44,614 nucleotides of DNA from assembly GCA_903955385.1 (NCBI GenBank), contig CAJBNH010000180.1:1-44614 (forward strand). The letters are read 5' to 3'. Below the pieces are notes generated by a model that did no database searches, was not told the DNA's origin, and saw only the letters and a list, made by a program, of their open reading frames with translations. Below are positions 1 to 9,463 of the stretch, piece by piece. Every line of letters starts with the position of its first letter. Within the stretch, counting starts at the first letter, position 1. The stretch is from an uncultured Myxococcales bacterium (GTDB lineage Bacteria; Myxococcota_A; UBA9042). Both the position numbers and the translations under genes were made by a program.

Positions 1-370
1 ACGCACAGCTATTGGTGCCGGGTCCGGTCTTGGTGCACGTCGCGTTGGCGTCGCAGCCGCCGTTTTCCGTCTGGCAGGCGTCGACCTCGGCACACGTCTT
101 GCCGTCACCCTCGTAACCCGTCTTGCAGGCGCAGCTATTGGTGCCGGGTCCGGTCTTGGTGCACGTCGCGTTGGCGTCGCAGCCGCCGTTTTCCGTCTGG
201 CAGGCGTCGACCTCGGCACACGTCTTGCCGTCACCCTCGTAACCCGTCTTGCACGCGCAGCTATTGGTGCCGGGTCCGGTCTTGGTGCACGTCGCGTTGG
301 CGTCGCACCCGCCGTTTTCCGTCTGGCAGGCGTCGATCTCGGTACACGTCTTGCCGTCACCCTCGTAGCC
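1..370 (-). repeat. 126-bp tandem repeats encoding EGF-like modules
   Basis: The landmark 'agctattggtgccgg' recurs at positions 7, 133 and 259, an exact 126-bp (42-codon) period. The two leftmost units are almost identical at DNA level, including synonymous sites; the unit nearest 370 differs at a few bases. The array continues beyond the window. Each unit encodes an EGF-like module with six cysteines. The near-identity suggests recent duplication or gene conversion rather than ancient repeats kept by selection on the protein. Confidence 0.9.
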
Positions 371-3300
371 GGTGGGACACGGGCCGCACTCGACAGCGCC
401 GGACGTGACCGTGCACTTGACGAGTAGGCTGCATCCGCCGTTCTTTGTCGCACACGGGTCGGTGATGGTCAGGGCGAACTTCGCGGTGGTCGTGCCGTTC
501 GCAACGCTTGCGACGACATCAAAGCCCCCGACGAGGTCGTTGGCTGTGACCATTGTGGCCGCCGTTCCGTCTGCGCCAGTCGTCGCGATCGGCGTGCTCG
601 GGGTGCCTGACGGGCCGCTGGCGGGTGCCGTGAATTTCACTGCTGCATCGGCGACCACGTTTCCGAATGCGTCGGTGACCTTCACAACCAAGGGATTGGC
701 GAATTCGGTTCCGGCGCCGACGGACTGTCCGCCACCGGAGACGGCCGTCACGTTCTTGGCGACGCCTGCGTCATTGGTCAGCAGGAACGACACCGGCGAT
801 GCATCCTGGGTGGACGCCGAGACGACGTAGCTTCCCGCCGCGCTGTTGGCGACCGGCGCCGTGGTCTCTGCAATGCCATCGACCGTTGTCGTGATGGTCT
901 TGGTCACAACGGTGGCAGAGGCTCCACTCGCAGGGAACGTGAAGGTGACGGTGGCGCCCTCAATCGCGTCGCCGTTGCTGTCGGTCAGCTGGACCGCCAG
1001 CGTTCGCGGAAACGCCGTTCCGACCGCGGTGTGCATGGCGTCCAGACCGGCGATCGACAGCACGCTCGCTCCCAGATTCGTCAGGCGGAATCGGCCGCTG
1101 TCGACCACGCCAACGATGGCTGCCGTGACATCGTACGTGCCGATGGTCGCGTTGGCCGTGACGGTGATCGACGCCAGACCGTTGCTGTCGGTGATGGCCG
1201 TCTTGGCCGAGAGCGTCGCGCTTGCGCCACTGGCCGGAGCCGCAAACGTCACCGTCACGCCGCTCAACGGATTGCCCGCCACATCGGCCACAGCCACGAC
1301 CAGCGCCTTGGCAAACGCCGCCGAGGCCGGTGCGCCCTGCGGCGTGCCGCTGACGACGAAGACCGTTGCCGGTTCCTTGGGCAGGTTCTCCATCTCGAAC
1401 AGAACGGCCGCCAGGCTGCCGGTGGTCGCCTTGGCACTCCACTTGCCGGCCGTAGTGTTGGCGGTCGCGGTCATCGTCGCGTAGCCAGACGCATCGCTCA
1501 CCGCGCTTGGGGACGTCATCGTGCCGCTTGCGCCAGAGGCTGCTCCCGCAAAGTTCACGGTCACCCCGACCACGGGGCTGCCGGCTGCGTCGACCGCACG
1601 AACCGTCAGCGGCACGTTGAACGCGCTGCCGATCGGGGCCTGATTGAGGTCGGGCGCCTTGCCGCCGGTCACATAGACCAGCGAGGCGACCGGACCGACG
1701 TTGGTCAGCGCGAACTGTGCGCTGCCGATGACGTTGGCCGTCGTCGCGGTGACCTTGTAGGTTCCGGCGGTGCCGTTCGCCGTCACAGTCACGACCGCGA
1801 TGCCCTGCGCGTTGGTCGTGGCAGAGTTCGCAGAAAGGCCCGCGCTGGCTCCGCTGGCGGGCGCACTGAAAGCGACGGACTTGCCGCTTACCGGAGTTCC
1901 CACGTCGTCGACAACAAGCACAGAGATCTGCTGCGCAAACTGCTTCGTGGTCGCCGCGGACTGCGGCGAGCCCGAGAACGCGTACAGGCTCTTGGCCACG
2001 TTGGCGGTCACGGCGGCGAACGTCGCGGTGACGTTCATGCTGGATCCCGTCATGGTCAAGGTGCAGATCGGGATGGTGCCGCACGCCAGAGCCGCACCAG
2101 TCCAACCGACGAACTTGTTCCCAGCGGTGGGATCCGCCACCAACTGCACCTTGTAGGTCGTGGCGTAGTCGTACTTCGTGCTGCCGCAGCTGGTACCGCA
2201 AACGAGGCCGGCCGGGCTGGCGGAAACCACGCCAAGGCTGTTGCCCCCCGACTTGGTCAGGTTGATCGTCGTGCGGGCAGAGCCGATCGTCTGCACGATG
2301 CTGCGTGCGTTGTTCGACGAATCGATGTCGAGGTAGCCAGCGGGCTGCTTGGTGCTGGATGCCGTCGTCAAGAGATCGACCCCGGACCCCGACACGACGT
2401 CGGCCCAAATGAGGTAACTGCGCACGGTGTCGGCGTCGATCTGCTGTTGGTGAGAGAAGCTGCCTGAGCCCTTCGACTTCTTCGAGCATCCGGAGGTGCT
2501 GGTCGCATCGGTTCCCTGCAGCCTGCACCACTTGACGTTGGTGAGCTTGTTGGGCGCGATGTAGGACGTGACTGCGTTGATGTCGAACGCACCCTGATTG
2601 CGAATCCGTACGACCCAGTCGGCACCGCTCTGCCCCCAGAGCAATGACTGATGGGACGCCACGATCTCGTACATGTTCAGGTCGGTCAGCGCGTCGGCGT
2701 TCGGCGCAGCCTCGATCGGCGTTTCCAACGTGGATCCGAGCATGTAGGCGGCGTTGACGGCTTGGGTTGCGTAGTTGCCGTTGACGACCGAACCCTTGGC
2801 CGAAGCCGCAACCTTGACCCGCACCTGGAAGTCACCGCTCTGGTCCGCCGCGAGTGTCCCCAACGGACACACGATCACGCCTGCCGCACCGTTTGCGGGG
2901 CCCGTGCAGCCCGTCGGCAGCGCGACGCTGTTGTCCCACGTGGTTCCCGGAGGCGTGGTAAACGACAGCTTCGCGCCCACGGCCGATGCGCTGCCGCCGT
3001 TGTGGTAGTGGAAGGTGTAGGTGAGTGAAGAGCCCGCAGCCACGCTCGCCTTGTCCGCCGTCGCCCACGCGAACAGGCCCGGAATCGCGCTGCCGAAGCC
3101 GTCTACATAGACCCGGCCGAAGTGGCCTCCCAAGGAGCAGCCTGAGGCGACGACACGCAGCCGCAGCTGGTCACCCACTTGCACCTTGGATCCCGTCTTG
3201 ATGTCCACGAGCTGCCACTCGGTCCACTGCGTCGTGGTCCCTGTCAGGGTGCTGGTGGTGGTGATCCAGGGCACGCCCACCTGTCCGGCCGTGTTGAAGT

Positions 3301-3889
3301 CGGTGTAGAGGACCGCGCCGGACGTCACATTGTCGACCTGAACGTAGTAGTACGGCTGTTGCGCGTAGCTGTGCGCCGGATTCTCCAGCACGGGCGCAAT
3401 CGCAAAGCGCACGTGGATCTCGCCGTCGGCGGGGTCGATGTCGCTTTCCGTCGCCACGGCGGTCTGGGTCAGCTCGTTCGCATTCTTGTTCTTGCCCGTG
3501 ACCGCCGGTCCACCGTAGTTGACCCGCGCCCCCCGGCTGCCGAACAAGGGAAACCGGAACGCTTGCCCTGCCCCCAGATCCGGGTCCACCTGCGAGGCGG
3601 CCGCGCCCCCCACGACGGAGGTGATGGTCTTGCCTGCTCCCGGCGAACCGAGCCGCAGTGCCGCATAGGTTGTCGGCGGGGCCGTTGCGGTGCCCAACAC
3701 GCCGGTGCTGTTCAGGTAGGCGAGGACCGTCCAGCCCGTGGGCGGCGTGGTCCCGATGGCATCCGTCTCGAAATCGCCATTGACGAACGGTCCCGCTTGG
3801 GCGGAAACGCTGACGGCAAGCAGACCGAGGACGAACGCGGCCGTCATTGCAGGCTTGGCAAACAGGACGTGCGATGGATTGCGGTTCAT
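1..3889 (-). CDS. Large secreted surface protein with Ig-like and EGF-like repeats (3' end beyond the window)
   Basis: One frame stays open from an ATG at 3889 to base 1, giving 1296 visible codons; the stop lies off the left edge. Residues 1-32 form a signal peptide ending in AQA. Next come a lectin-like N-terminal region (starting FVNGDFE), a DUF11-like beta domain near residues 265-390, and a 'FVGWTG' bacterial repeat near 548-622. Five Ig-like (Big_1/invasin-type) domains of about 100 residues follow (about 630-1145), each with a 'G.PV.G..V.F' strand. EGF-like repeats begin near 1146; the last ones are 42 residues long with the core NGGCDANATC and GYEGDGKTC. The architecture suggests an exported, probably surface-exposed adhesin or matrix protein. 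I see no catalytic motif. A cell-anchoring signal, if any, would be in the missing C-terminus. It is transcribed divergently from the RlmN-like gene. Confidence 0.85.
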   Translation of the reverse strand, partial: MNRNPSHVLFAKPAMTAAFVLGLLAVSVSAQAGPFVNGDFETDAIGTTPPTGWTVLAYLNSTGVLGTATAPPTTYAALRLGSPGAGKTITSVVGGAAASQVDPDLGAGQAFRFPLFGSRGARVNYGGPAVTGKNKNANELTQTAVATESDIDPADGEIHVRFAIAPVLENPAHSYAQQPYYYVQVDNVTSGAVLYTDFNTAGQVGVPWITTTSTLTGTTTQWTEWQLVDIKTGSKVQVGDQLRLRVVASGCSLGGHFGRVYVDGFGSAIPGLFAWATADKASVAAGSSLTYTFHYHNGGSASAVGAKLSFTTPPGTTWDNSVALPTGCTGPANGAAGVIVCPLGTLAADQSGDFQVRVKVAASAKGSVVNGNYATQAVNAAYMLGSTLETPIEAAPNADALTDLNMYEIVASHQSLLWGQSGADWVVRIRNQGAFDINAVTSYIAPNKLTNVKWCRLQGTDATSTSGCSKKSKGSGSFSHQQQIDADTVRSYLIWADVVSGSGVDLLTTASSTKQPAGYLDIDSSNNARSIVQTIGSARTTINLTKSGGNSLGVVSASPAGLVCGTSCGSTKYDYATTYKVQLVADPTAGNKFVGWTGAALACGTIPICTLTMTGSSMNVTATFAAVTANVAKSLYAFSGSPQSAATTKQFAQQISVLVVDDVGTPVSGKSVAFSAPASGASAGLSANSATTNAQGIAVVTVTANGTAGTYKVTATTANVIGSAQFALTNVGPVASLVYVTGGKAPDLNQAPIGSAFNVPLTVRAVDAAGSPVVGVTVNFAGAASGASGTMTSPSAVSDASGYATMTATANTTAGKWSAKATTGSLAAVLFEMENLPKEPATVFVVSGTPQGAPASAAFAKALVVAVADVAGNPLSGVTVTFAAPASGASATLSAKTAITDSNGLASITVTANATIGTYDVTAAIVGVVDSGRFRLTNLGASVLSIAGLDAMHTAVGTAFPRTLAVQLTDSNGDAIEGATVTFTFPASGASATVVTKTITTTVDGIAETTAPVANSAAGSYVVSASTQDASPVSFLLTNDAGVAKNVTAVSGGGQSVGAGTEFANPLVVKVTDAFGNVVADAAVKFTAPASGPSGTPSTPIATTGADGTAATMVTANDLVGGFDVVASVANGTTTAKFALTITDPCATKNGGCSLLVKCTVTSGAVECGPCPTGYEGDGKTCTEIDACQTENGGCDANATCTKTGPGTNSCACKTGYEGDGKTCAEVDACQTENGGCDANATCTKTGPGTNSCACKTGYEGDGKTCAEVDACQTENGGCDANATCTKTGPGTNSCA

Positions 3890-3972
3890 GTCGGTCCGAG
3901 AGTAGAAAGTTGGCGGGCAACGCGATGGAAACGCGGCCACCTTTTGGCGTGGCTACGCCGGAAGGGGTGACT

Positions 3973-4000
3973 ACTGTACGGATAGATGTTGGCCCGTCAA
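3973..4000 (-). promoter_or_regulatory. Candidate sigma70-type promoter for the surface-protein gene
   Basis: On the minus strand TTGACG (4000-3995) and TACAGT (3978-3973) are separated by 16 bp and lie about 84 bp upstream of the ATG at 3889. This is the best promoter-like pair I see in the 326-bp divergent gap 3890-4215. On the plus strand a perfect TTGACA occurs at 4079-4084, but I find no convincing -10 for the RlmN-like gene. Read by eye, not scored. Confidence 0.4.
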
Positions 4001-4215
4001 CGGCAATAGACTGGGCACCATTGAAATAGGACTCCACTGACCCACATTCAGGCTTGACGGCTGTCTGGGTCGGATGCCTTGACATTGCGAGTGCAAAGCG
4101 TGACCCAGACGGTGTGAGGCGACCTTGTTTGTGACGCTTCGCCCAGTCCCTTTTGCCCGGAAGCTGGCGGTGTCACCGGCTTCTGCCACTGCCCACGCCG
4201 CCGGATCAACCACCC

Positions 4216-5268
4216 ATGACCCTTCCGCATTTGCTGGGCCTGCTGCCGGAAGACCTCGAGGCGTTGCTGGTGCACGCAGGGGTCGCGGTCCGTGCGGCAG
4301 AAACCCGGCGAATGCTCGCGCACGCGGTCTCGCACGGTTTGCTGGGGTTTCCGATCGCCCGACCTCTGCCCGCGCGCCTGATGGCCGAAATCGCCGCGCG
4401 CTTCGATCGTCAGCTGCCGGAAGTGATCGATCGTGCGACGGATCCTCAGGACGGCTTCGTCAAGCTGCTGCTGCGCCTGCCCGATGGAGCGCTGTGCGAG
4501 GCGGTACGCATCCCGCTGGAGGCCCAAGGTCGCTACTCCGTGTGCCTGTCGACCCAAGTCGGCTGCGCGATGCAGTGCGCGTTCTGTGCGACGGGGCGGC
4601 TGGGGCTACGGCGGAATCTGCAGGCGTGGGAGATGGTTGCGGCCTTTCTGGCCGTACGCGCCGAGGCTCCGGGCCGCGTGACGGGTGCGGTGTTCATGGG
4701 CCAGGGCGAGCCGTTCGCGAACTACGACGCCGTCATTCAAGCCGCGCGGGTCCTGTCGCACCCGTGCGGTGGACGGATTTCCGCCGAAGCGATCTCGATC
4801 TCCACGGTCGGTCTGGTTCCGCAGATCCGCCGCTACACCGCAGAAAAGCATCCGTATCGCTTGGTGATCTCGCTGACGTCGACGGTCCCGGAGCGGCGGG
4901 CCCGGCTGCTGCCCGTTGCGGCCCGCCACGATCTGGAGCAGCTGGCCCACGCCATCGCCGACCACGCGCAAGACCGCGGCGGTCGCGTGATGGTCGCTTG
5001 GGTGATGATGTCCGGCGTCAACATGGACGCGAGAGAGGTCGAGGGACTGCAGCGCCTGCTGGGGGGCGTGCCACTGCGTCTGAGCCTGATCGACGTGAAC
5101 GACCCACGCCCCGACGGCTTCCGACCGCCCGACGCAGCCGAGCTGGGGCAGTTTCGCGATGCGCTGCGCGCCCTTGGCGTTCCGGTGGTGCGGCGATACT
5201 CAGGCGGCGCCGGACGGGACGCAGCGTGCGGGATGCTGGCAGCGAAAGTGACGGGCGGTGCCTGCTGA
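4216..5268 (+). CDS. RlmN/Cfr-family radical SAM RNA methyltransferase-like protein
   Basis: A 350-aa protein. The ATG at 4216 starts the part that resembles RlmN; an in-frame ATG at 4153 would add 21 unrelated residues. The [4Fe-4S]-binding CxxxCxxC is C117, C121, C124 in 'GCAMQCAFCATG'. 'MGQGEPFANYD' is the SAM-binding GEP motif, 'STVGLVPQIRR' matches the family, and C338 in 'AACGML' corresponds to the methyl-carrying Cys355 of E. coli RlmN. C110 sits seven residues before the cluster, as Cys118 does in E. coli. All parts needed for C2/C8 adenosine methylation are therefore present. Family members act on 23S rRNA A2503 and some tRNA A37. The sequence is divergent (for example 'LIDVNDPRPDG' where RlmN usually has 'NLIPYNP'), so this may be a paralogue with another target. 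It appears monocistronic. Confidence 0.8.
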   Translation: MTLPHLLGLLPEDLEALLVHAGVAVRAAETRRMLAHAVSHGLLGFPIARPLPARLMAEIAARFDRQLPEVIDRATDPQDGFVKLLLRLPDGALCEAVRIPLEAQGRYSVCLSTQVGCAMQCAFCATGRLGLRRNLQAWEMVAAFLAVRAEAPGRVTGAVFMGQGEPFANYDAVIQAARVLSHPCGGRISAEAISISTVGLVPQIRRYTAEKHPYRLVISLTSTVPERRARLLPVAARHDLEQLAHAIADHAQDRGGRVMVAWVMMSGVNMDAREVEGLQRLLGGVPLRLSLIDVNDPRPDGFRPPDAAELGQFRDALRALGVPVVRRYSGGAGRDAACGMLAAKVTGGAC

Positions 5269-5433
5269 CACTGAAGGCGTTTCTCCCTGCTGTGGAGTGC
5301 CGGACCCGCCCCCACCTTGCCGCAGGCCGCCTCACCTTGACCCCCTGCGGGCCCGGGGGCATCGTGCCGCAAGGGCTGTTCGGTTCGCGCCGCGCTGCCC
5401 TGCCCCCCAAGCTGGACGAGTCGGAGGTCGTGG

Positions 5434-7590
5434 ATGATGGTGCAGGCACGAAGTCAAGGAGTGCCCGGAGTTCCGGTCGTGTGTGCGCTGCTGGCCTGGC
5501 TTGCCCTTGGGTGCGCTGCCCCGGTTCAAGGTGACGAGTCGCTGACGGACACCGACCCGGTTTCGGATGTCGCCGACACAACCGATGCCGTCGTTCCTGA
5601 CGTGCCGGACACGGTTGTCGACGTTCTTGCCGATGCTGTCGATGTGCCTGACGCGACGGACCTTTCCGACCTGACGGATACTGCGGACGGCGAGGATGTG
5701 ACGACCGACACGGTCGAGCCCGATGCGCAACCCGACGTCACGCCGACGTGCCTGCCGGAAGAGAAGCACTGCGCGCACACCTTCAGCTATGCGGGTACCG
5801 GAAGTGAGACGACCGTTCAGGTCGCCGGCAGCTGGAACAATTGGAAGGGCGTCGAGATGACCTTGGGCGACGGCGGGTTGTGGTCGGTGGCCCTGACGCT
5901 GCCGCAGAACCTGGCCCTGCACTACAAGTTCGTGGTCGACGGCACCTGGAAGCCCGACCCGTCCAGCCCCGAGACCCGCGTCGACGACGGCTATGGCGGC
6001 AAGAACAGCGTGGTCGGTCCCTTGAGCTGTCCCGACGACGGCACCTGCCCGCCCCCCACCACGGTCTGCGGCATCCCGGCCAAGACCGACGCCTTCGACT
6101 GGCGCAACGGGGTGATGTACTTCGTGTTCGTCGATCGCTTCTTCAACGGCGACCCGAGCAACGACCAGAAGAACGCGACAGAAGGGTTGCCCGAGATCTC
6201 CAACTGGTACGGCGGCGACTGGAAGGGCGTGACGCAGAAGATTCAGGAGGGCTGGTTCACCGACTTGGGCGTCAACGTCCTGTGGCTGACCGTGCCCATG
6301 GACACCACCGACGCGGCCGAGTTCGGCGAGGACGGCAAGCTCTACACGGCCTATCACGGCTACTGGCCACGCGACGTCGACAAGCCCGAGGCGCGCTTCG
6401 GCACCATGGCCGACTTGCAGGCGCTGGTGGCCACCGCACATGGCAAAGGCATTCAGGTGGTGCTCGACTATGCGATGAACCATGTCCACAAGGACTCGCC
6501 GGTCTTCCAGCAGCACCCGGACTGGTTCTTCAAGCTCAACGGCGGCGGCGGCGACTGCATCTGCGGCTCGAACGTCTGCCCCTGGGACGGCCCGTCGGGC
6601 ATCTGGTGCTGGTTCCGCGACTACCTGCCCGACTTCGACTTCAGCAAGGCCGACGCGCGCAAGGCCTCGATCGACAACGTGATGTGGTGGATGAAGCAGA
6701 GCGGTGCCGACGGCCTGCGTCTGGACGCCATCAAGCACATCGACGGCAGCTGGCTGACCGACCTGCGCAAGCGCCTGAATGAGGAGTTGGAGCCCGAACG
6801 CGCCCAGCACATCTGGTTGGTCGGCGAGACCTACACGGGCGACAAGGGCCTGATCAAGTCGTTCGTCGATCCTTGCGCCAAGCTGGACGGACAGTTCGAC
6901 TTTCCGCTGCGGGCCGTTCTGGACGAGGTGCTGCTGCTGCGGACGGGCAAGTTGGGCGACCTCGAGAAGTTCATGAACGAAAACGACTCGTTCTATGGGC
7001 CAAACGCCCTGATGTCGACCTTTGCCGGCAACCACGACCTGCCGCGCATGATCCACTACGCCACCGACCCGCCGCTGTTCGGCAGCGTGTGGGACGCGGG
7101 CAAGGGCTCGGCGTGGAACAATCCGCCCGGCATCGTGCAGGAAGAGGCGGCGTACGAGCGGCTGGTGGTCGCGATGGCCGTGCTGATGACCAACCGCGGC
7201 GTACCCATGATCTATTACGGCGACGAGGTCGGCCTGCCCGGTGCTGGCGACCCGGACAACCGCCGTCCGATGCAGTGGAGCGGCTGGACCGACCCGCAGA
7301 AGAACCTGCTGGACCAGATGCGCAAGCTGGGCAAAATCCGCAAGGAGCACAAGGCGTTGCGACTGGGTACGCGGACGACCGAGTGGGTCGGCGCCGATGC
7401 TTGGGTCTATCGCATGGTGAGTGGCGACGAGACGGTCTACGTGGCGCTGAACCGCAGCGACGCCGTCGTCGAGGCGTCGGGACTGCCCGCGACCGGGACT
7501 TGGCAAGACGCGCTGACGGCCGAGAGTGTCGCGGGCCCTACCGCTGCGCTTGCCCCGCGCTCGGTGCGGATCCTGACCTCAAAGCCCTGA
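5434..7590 (+). CDS. GH13 alpha-amylase-type lipoprotein with N-terminal starch/glycogen-binding-like domain
   Basis: A 718-aa protein. ATG 5434 follows GGAG (5423-5426). The N-terminal signal ends in the lipobox LALGC (C27). Residues about 33-100 are an Asp/Thr/Val-rich linker, and about 108-200 an E-set/CBM48-like domain ('AGSWNNWKGVEMTL', 'YKFVVDGTWKPDP'). The GH13 barrel follows with all four signature regions: DYAMNH (D345), GLRLDAIKH (nucleophile D431), VGETY (acid/base E465) and FAGNHD (H534, D535). It probably hydrolyses alpha-1,4-glucans at the cell surface or in the periplasm; exact specificity (amylase, neopullulanase or cyclodextrinase type) cannot be read off. Its 3' end overlaps the next, convergent gene by 12 bp. 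A glycogen phosphorylase lies about 28 kb away, with no operon link. Confidence 0.9.
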   Translation: MMVQARSQGVPGVPVVCALLAWLALGCAAPVQGDESLTDTDPVSDVADTTDAVVPDVPDTVVDVLADAVDVPDATDLSDLTDTADGEDVTTDTVEPDAQPDVTPTCLPEEKHCAHTFSYAGTGSETTVQVAGSWNNWKGVEMTLGDGGLWSVALTLPQNLALHYKFVVDGTWKPDPSSPETRVDDGYGGKNSVVGPLSCPDDGTCPPPTTVCGIPAKTDAFDWRNGVMYFVFVDRFFNGDPSNDQKNATEGLPEISNWYGGDWKGVTQKIQEGWFTDLGVNVLWLTVPMDTTDAAEFGEDGKLYTAYHGYWPRDVDKPEARFGTMADLQALVATAHGKGIQVVLDYAMNHVHKDSPVFQQHPDWFFKLNGGGGDCICGSNVCPWDGPSGIWCWFRDYLPDFDFSKADARKASIDNVMWWMKQSGADGLRLDAIKHIDGSWLTDLRKRLNEELEPERAQHIWLVGETYTGDKGLIKSFVDPCAKLDGQFDFPLRAVLDEVLLLRTGKLGDLEKFMNENDSFYGPNALMSTFAGNHDLPRMIHYATDPPLFGSVWDAGKGSAWNNPPGIVQEEAAYERLVVAMAVLMTNRGVPMIYYGDEVGLPGAGDPDNRRPMQWSGWTDPQKNLLDQMRKLGKIRKEHKALRLGTRTTEWVGADAWVYRMVSGDETVYVALNRSDAVVEASGLPATGTWQDALTAESVAGPTAALAPRSVRILTSKP

Positions 7591-9351
7591 AGCGGCCGGC
7601 GGCGTGACGATGCGGGTCAGGTACAGCAGCACGCCCGGTCGCTCTGCCCGCAGCAGCAACGGAGTGCGCGCAACGGGCAGCACCCAGTAGCGCCCCTGAC
7701 GCTGCTCATCTTCGGCGTACATCGCCACCAGGTCGGCGGCCGGCGCGTCGTCGCCCTCGCCCTGCCGCACGCGGTGCCACGCCCAACCCTTCTTCGTCAG
7801 CGCCGACGCCCGCCCCACCGACTCATCCTGAAACGGCGTGGTGCCGGTCGTGTTCAGGTGCTCGAACACCTCGCGGCTGAGGACCAGTGACGTGCGGTCG
7901 ACGGACTGCCCCTGCCGCGTGGTGTGGACATCGGAGTGTTGGTGCGCAGAGGCCAGCACAGAGGCGGGGACCGTGCGCGTACCCGTGCGCCCCTCTGAGG
8001 CCTCCCAGCGATACACGAGGTCGGGGCCCATCGACTCCATCGTGATCACCAACGGTTGCGGCGGCACCACGCCATAGTCCCCCGCCTCGGGGTCGACACC
8101 GCCGTGGGGAACCAACGTGTACTCCAGCCGCGTGCCCGCGCGCAGCCACCTCGCATCGGTTGGCGTGGGCGGCAGCGCAGGCAGGGCAACCGTTGCCCCC
8201 ATCGGCACTTGCCACAGCTGACGCTGGCCCTGGGCCGTCAAGAGCAGCGAGGCCTCGGCGGACGTCAGCTCCAGATGCTCCAGCTCCTGCCCCTTGCCCG
8301 CCGCGGCACCGGTCAGCAGCTGCCCGTCCGACGACCGCAGGGCCAGCCAGCCATCGTGTGAGGCGTACAACGTGACCCCGTTCACCTCATCGATGGCGGT
8401 CGGCAGCGAGGCAAAGGGCCACGCCCGCTCCCAGCGAATCGTGCGCCACAGGGGGTCCACCGAGCCGACGTACGCTGTTCCATCCAGTCGGCGACCGCTG
8501 ACGGCGGCGTGCGTGCGGCCGAACGAGGTGTTGGGTTCGATGGACGACGGCTCTGCCCAGCGCGGATGGCCGGTCGTCGCGTCGCGCGCCACCAGCAGTC
8601 CCTCGCGCGGCATGCCGACAACCAGATGGCCGGTCGGGCGCAGCTCGTAAGACCAGCCTGCGTAGGGCTTGCGCCACAGCGGAGACAGAGGCTCGGCGAC
8701 CAGCGGGGACGCGCCACCGCCGTCGATTGGTTGCGCAAGGATGGCGCGGGGTTCGCCGTTGCCGACCAGCAGTGCCAGCGGCCGACCGTCTTCGGTCAAG
8801 GTCGTGGCCTCCAGCACGTGGTCGATCGGGGCAAACCGCCTCAGTGGCTTGCCGGTGGCGCCGTCCAGCACGACCAGCGCGCGATTGGCCTCGCTGACGG
8901 CGATGCGATCTGCCGCAAAAGCTGTGATGTACAGGCGTTGGTCGCTGGTCCACGTCCAAGCGGCCGCACCATCCTGCGGCTTCACGGCGACGATTCGGTA
9001 GTCGACCTTGCACACCAACAGCCCCGCGACGGTATCGACCGTCTCGAGTCCGCGAAAATCCGGGCAAGGATGCCAGCGCACCCACTCGCCACGGCCGCCG
9101 GGACCGACGGCGTACCAGCGCGCACCGGGCGACCCGTCACCGCCCGTCGCCTTGACCGCGACAAAGGTGCGGTCGCCCAAGGTGAACAGCTTGGCCTCGC
9201 GCTCTGCCGGGTCCCCCAGGTCCAGACCGGTGACCTGCCGTGGCTGGGGCAGCGCGGCTGGCGCCTGCACGACCGGTGCGGTGGCGGCGCCACAAGCCGA
9301 GATCAGCGAGACGACCACAAGCTGCCGTGCAACCGACCACGTCCTTTTCAC
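7579..9351 (-). CDS. Beta-propeller (PQQ/BamB-like) lipoprotein of unknown role
   Basis: A 590-aa protein. I chose GTG 9351 because GAGG lies 5 bp upstream and it places a clean signal peptide with lipobox LISAC (C20) at the N-terminus; the longer open frame to 9483 would run into crtC. Residues about 50-400 read as repeated beta-propeller blades ('GLLVCKVDYRIVAVKPQDGA', 'LVVLDGATGKPLRR', 'VARDATTGHPRW', 'LYASHDGWLALRSSDGQLL') typical of PQQ-repeat/BamB-like proteins. The C-terminal 190 residues match nothing I recognise. No catalytic residues are visible. It is most likely a periplasm-facing lipid-anchored scaffold or reporter-like protein. It lies 112 bp downstream of crtC in the same direction, so co-transcription is possible, but nothing in the sequence ties it to pigment synthesis. 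Confidence 0.7.
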   Translation of the reverse strand: MKRTWSVARQLVVVSLISACGAATAPVVQAPAALPQPRQVTGLDLGDPAEREAKLFTLGDRTFVAVKATGGDGSPGARWYAVGPGGRGEWVRWHPCPDFRGLETVDTVAGLLVCKVDYRIVAVKPQDGAAAWTWTSDQRLYITAFAADRIAVSEANRALVVLDGATGKPLRRFAPIDHVLEATTLTEDGRPLALLVGNGEPRAILAQPIDGGGASPLVAEPLSPLWRKPYAGWSYELRPTGHLVVGMPREGLLVARDATTGHPRWAEPSSIEPNTSFGRTHAAVSGRRLDGTAYVGSVDPLWRTIRWERAWPFASLPTAIDEVNGVTLYASHDGWLALRSSDGQLLTGAAAGKGQELEHLELTSAEASLLLTAQGQRQLWQVPMGATVALPALPPTPTDARWLRAGTRLEYTLVPHGGVDPEAGDYGVVPPQPLVITMESMGPDLVYRWEASEGRTGTRTVPASVLASAHQHSDVHTTRQGQSVDRTSLVLSREVFEHLNTTGTTPFQDESVGRASALTKKGWAWHRVRQGEGDDAPAADLVAMYAEDEQRQGRYWVLPVARTPLLLRAERPGVLLYLTRIVTPPAASGL

Positions 9352-9463
9352 GTTGACCTCGCCGTGGGAGCCAAGGCCCGAACCCGGACCGACCGTGGAC
9401 ATTCCACAGGACGCCAGCGCGATCAAGCGGTCTTGAGGGAAAAGCACACCACGGCCGGGAGAC

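Noticed and set aside
1-370. Regular tandem repeats that could suggest a CRISPR array
   Set aside because: The period is 126 bp with no separate variable spacers, and the repeats translate in one frame as EGF-like modules.
960-2531. Long open frames inside the surface-protein gene (960-2531 minus, 1031-2467 plus)
   Set aside because: They are low-complexity, Arg/Gly/Ala-rich translations in other frames of the giant minus-strand gene, which has a signal peptide and recognisable domains.
5332-7506. 724-aa open frame antisense to the amylase gene
   Set aside because: It is a codon-bias shadow; the plus strand carries all four GH13 motifs and a lipoprotein signal.
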